From positions 3,155,501 to 3,219,500 of the forward strand of contig JAVTVJ010000040.1 of the NCBI GenBank assembly GCA_034509425.1: DNA of 64,000 nt. Reading direction: 5' to 3'. A program made the position numbers and the translations under genes. Positions 60,874-64,000 of this stretch are shown piece after piece. Every line of letters begins with the position of its first letter. Positions within the stretch are counted from its first letter, which is position 1. The DNA comes from Eopsaltria australis (taxonomy: Eukaryota > Chordata > Aves > Passeriformes > Petroicidae). A model generated the notes under the pieces. That model had not been told where the DNA came from. It did not search any database and worked only from the letters and a program-made list of their open reading frames with translations.

Positions 60874-61632
60874 GTTTCTTATTTCGTCATTAAAAGTGAG
60901 CCCACACTTAAAAGCTCAGCAGCACCTTTCCTCCTGCCAGCAAGCATTGTGGTCTTCCCAAAGACAGCTACAGATGCGAAGACCTCACTATGGATATCAA
61001 CAGTACTGAGCTGCATTATCTTAAATAGCAATTTTTTGTTGATCCAGACTATTTTCATTGAAACATTTAAAGGAGTGCATAGAAGAGCTTTTGAAGAGGT
61101 TGACAGGAAAAGGGGTGGAGGGAGGGAGGGAGAATGGTGGTCAGAAGTCAGGGCTAGGCTAGGTCCAGTTACCTCTTACCTCTGTAATCAGTGCAGTTGC
61201 ATTAGAAAGGCAGAAAAGGGCTCTGTGCCCTCACCTCTGAGCTGCTGTGTTAATCAAGGTCTAGGAGATGGAACCCAGAAGAACAAGACAGCCAACAAAA
61301 TACTGCAAAACTCAAGAATTTTCTGAACAAGCTAAAGAAAATAAACTTCAAGAGAGTAAACTGTAGTGACGGCATTTATTCCTGAATTAAAACATTTGGG
61401 GATGAAACAGGTAAAATAATTCACTGCCTTCTGCTTCTTTACTGCAAAGATAGTGTTGAAATGTTCAGGAGTGAAGGTACAGGCAGGCTGCTTATGTAAT
61501 CAAGCAGATTACATGACGTTAGAAAGCACATATGCACATTTCAGGAGGAGATATGTTTTCCTAGGGGAAAAGAGACATACATCATAACTGAGAGAGACAC
61601 TTCATACTGAATGAACTCCAAAATTAAATTTT
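60874..61632. other. Unique noncoding DNA
   Basis: A 125-codon plus-strand open frame (60949-61326) immediately downstream of the CR1 shows no similarity I recognise. A perfect inverted repeat, ATGTAATC / GATTACAT with a five-base loop, lies at 61494-61514. Confidence 0.55.
61494..61514. repeat. Short perfect inverted repeat
   Basis: ATGTAATC (61494-61501) and GATTACAT (61507-61514) flank the loop AAGCA and are directly followed by GACGTT. The arms contain TAATC/GATTA, the bicoid-class (Otx/Pitx) homeodomain core, facing each other. Chance is a sufficient explanation. Confidence 0.4.
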
Positions 61633-61688
61633 GGTGGAATCAAGATAAACTTTTAATGATGGTGGAATCAATATAACCTTTTAATGAT
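61633..61688 (+). repeat. 28-bp tandem duplication
   Basis: Two adjacent 28-base units, GGTGGAATCAAGATAAACTT followed by TTAATGAT (61633-61660) and its copy at 61661-61688, differ at only two positions. The next bases, GGAATA, do not continue a third unit. High identity suggests a fairly recent local duplication by slippage or repair. Confidence 0.93.
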
Positions 61689-61876
61689 GGAATAAGAAAT
61701 ACCACAGACTATTGGATCAGGTAATTGGTACATAGACCTCCTGTTTTATTTGTTCTACACTCAAGTTTCGACAGAGTACATGTTTGAAAAAGCCATGTTT
61801 GCAGTGAGAAAAATAATACCTGCTTTTTGTGTCTGATCCACTCTTACAGAGGTTTTTATTCTGCACTATTTACATA

Positions 61877-61909
61877 CTTATATATTTTATATATATTTAT
61901 ATATTTTAA
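61877..61909. repeat. TA-rich low-complexity tract
   Basis: Built from two TATATATTTTA-type words separated by TA units. It is a simple A+T repeat, probably length-variable. Confidence 0.8.
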
Positions 61910-62536
61910 AAGACATCTCAGAATCTTAATCCTAAAGCAGCTACAGCTTTTTGTGAGACTTTTAAAATGAGAATAATAAAAAAATAAAGCTGGCACCTCT
62001 TCCTCTGGATTATAACAATAAATTCATAATAATTGCATGTTACCTTGCATTGTGTTACCTTACAACCTACAAAACGTAATACATGTTTTCCAGATTTGTG
62101 TCAGCGTCAATCAGTGATGCTAGATAAAAAAAGTAATATTGTTGTCCAAGAAAAGGAAAAAAGAAAAAAAAAAAAAGAAGGCAAGACAAGACTCATAGCA
62201 GAAACCTAAAAACAAAGCACATTATTTCTTCTCTGTGTATGATTTACTTTGTAGCCACTAAAAGTCATTGCCACCTGTAGGCTGCCCACTGTTTTCATTC
62301 CATTTTCTAATGGGAAAAAAATATTGGAAAAGTTGATATTAACTAAACCTTGATAATAATTTGTGTCTAGAGAAAGGCTGGAAAATGGGCTGAAAAATTG
62401 TGAGGGTTTTTTCTTTTGGACAGATATAAAACATCCCCCAACAGAGAGGGAAAAGGACCCTTTCCCTCTGCTGTTCCTTCTTGGTACATAAAGCAGGAGT
62501 CAGCACCTTTGAACACTCCTAAATGCACCAGAAATT

Positions 62537-62558
62537 ACATTTAAATATATTTAAATGT
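62537..62558. repeat. Perfect 22-bp palindrome
   Basis: The 22 bases run ACATTTAAAT, AT, ATTTAAATGT and equal their own reverse complement over all positions; the flanking bases do not pair. It contains two DraI-type TTTAAA words. It is A+T-only apart from the two ends, so chance formation is plausible, but it could extrude a cruciform or be a dimeric binding site. Confidence 0.9.
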
Positions 62559-64000
62559 GACCTGCTATGTATGTTTCCAGTCTAGAGTTGTAGAGAATAT
62601 AGAACGCAGAAATTCTCTGCTTTGTCTTGTGATTCCTGTATGAACTGTGGTAGGTCCCGGGGTAGTTATGCCTTAGCAGTGGGTGCAGAGCAGTGCCTCT
62701 GAGTATGTAACAGTTACAACTTCACAAATGATGAAGATAAAATAATAGAGTGTCTCTAATGTTATTACTTGCAGCAAATGCCACAGGAGGATCCCCCGTG
62801 CAGAGTTCATTTTCTTTTGTTGTTAAACGAGTCTCAATTCGTTATTGTTAAACTGTGGGAATTGACACGGGCTGCTGGCAAAACAGGCAGCCTGCACTTT
62901 CTGCATGGCAGAGTTGCCCCTTTTTACAAGCCTGTGACCTCACCTATTTTTGCTGTGTTCTGCCATTTGAAAGCCTCAAAAGTTGTTAGCTCACTATTAA
63001 TGAGCTTTTGATTGTAAGGCTGTAGAAGTGAAAACAAAGATGTTGCTATTGTTGTCACAGAGGTGATAAATATAAACCACAGTCCAAATTAATATTTTAA
63101 TTCTCCTCCAGAAGAAATGTGCCTTATGCTTTCAAAGAAAAGATTATCTTTTCTAAGTATTTCTATTATTCCCGGTCAGGCCAGAAATTCTTCAACAGGG
63201 AACACTGTGTTTACTCCATAAAGCCAAAAGACCAGTCATTTCAAGGGGCACCTTCTAATGCCCTTGACTGTACAGTGGAAAAAGAGATACCCTTCAGCAA
63301 AGCCGTAATTCCTCATCCTAAGTGTCTGTATTGACTGGTCACTTCCACTGCCAGTGCAGTCAGAGGAAGGGGAGTGTAGAGCAGGCTCTGAAATGCTTGT
63401 TTTGAAAGCAAATAAGGATTGACTAAATAGGAATTTATTGACTGTATTGTGGAATTTATCCTCTTTAATGGTCCTAATATTTATTTACCCTTGTAGTCTC
63501 ATTGCAAATACTGAAACCTGTTGCTTAAGCTCTACACTTGAGCATTACTTCATGTGTCAGCAGGCAGATCTTCTGCCTCTTTTTTTTTGTGCTGAATATA
63601 GACCTTGTACCACAGGTTAATTTTTGCTACTCTTTTGCTGCACTTCTCTCAATCCTGTCCAATTAGCCTGCACTTACTTCCCATGAAGCTGCCCACTGTA
63701 TGATCTAGATACTGCTAAATGTGGGACTTTGTGGTTAGTTTTGCTCTTGCAATAAATTACAGGACAGACTAAAAAATTTGGTAAGATAAAAATATGGGTA
63801 GAATTAGAGCACTCTCCACTTCCCACCTGCTTTGTAATTGTCTAAGCAAGAAAAATCAAAATGTCTCATTTTAATTTAATTTCCATGCCAAGTCAGGGCC
63901 ATTAGTATTGCTGTCCTGCATGGAATAGGAGTCCATTAATGCCTAAATTGATCAGTCCCTGAGTTCACCACTCTGCTATCATGAGACAGAGAGGGACAAA

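Larger units (their letters stand above)
61689..64000. other. Unique A+T-rich noncoding DNA
   Basis: No gene was recognised. Contents are a TA-rich stretch (61877-61909), an A-rich run (62156-62177), a perfect 22-bp palindrome (62537-62558) and open frames of at most 80 codons. Bases 62020-62125 are A+T-rich with TTGCATGTTACC-type words and lack any coding signal. Confidence 0.55.

Noticed and set aside
1..64000. CRISPR arrays, insertion sequences, operons and other prokaryotic systems
   Set aside because: No regularly spaced direct repeats, no long gene-packed frames and no bacterial signals; the repeats are vertebrate.

Overview
The window looks like noncoding nuclear DNA from a bird. The evidence is the repeats: five 3' fragments of CR1 LINEs with avian-type ends (copies in both orientations), a solo LTR of the avian ERVL type that opens and closes with the matched TGTCCTGGTTT / AAACCATGACA ends, and old amniote relics (one MIR SINE and three L2-like LINE ends). 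Base composition is A+T-rich, CpG is scarce, and open reading frames are short and scattered over all six frames, as in a vertebrate gene desert or a very large intron. Nothing suggests a bacterium, phage or plasmid: there are no operons, no ribosome-binding sites and no CRISPR array.

I could not support any protein-coding gene, tRNA, rRNA or other classical RNA gene. The longest open frames (about 150 codons) either lie in repeats (CR1 antisense at 11803-12267, the CCTT microsatellite at 53551-53994) or have the length expected by chance in 64 kb. Small exons of a long gene or lncRNA exons cannot be excluded by eye.

Layout. 1-10 kb: unique DNA with a MIR SINE (2481-2734), a palindromic MITE-like element (3681-3827), an L2-like relic (8104-8230) and a plus-strand CR1 (8790-9236). 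10-20 kb: a minus-strand CR1 (11686-12170), a 25-bp tandem duplication (13506-13560), an L2-like relic (16425-16515) and a plus-strand CR1 (17605-17828). 20-30 kb: mostly unique A+T-rich DNA and a second, larger imperfect palindrome (28594-28731). 30-42 kb: a solo ERVL LTR on the minus strand (30156-30554), an old minus-strand CR1 (34415-34622), G+C-rich patches near 35.3 and 38.7 kb, and an unexplained G/T-rich block (39.5-41.9 kb) that may be a decayed DNA transposon. 42-64 kb: unique DNA with an L2-like relic (51405-51482), a roughly 200-bp CCTT tract (53681-53884), a G17 run (57867-57907), the longest CR1 copy (59970-60873), a 28-bp tandem duplication (61633-61688) and a perfect 22-bp palindrome (62537-62558).

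No gene system works together here. The most interesting items are the two hairpin-forming palindromic elements, which could be old nonautonomous DNA transposons or regulatory or small-RNA precursors, and the unexplained 39.5-41.9 kb block. I found no convincing new biological system. Repeat family assignments rest on remembered consensus sequences, not on a database search.
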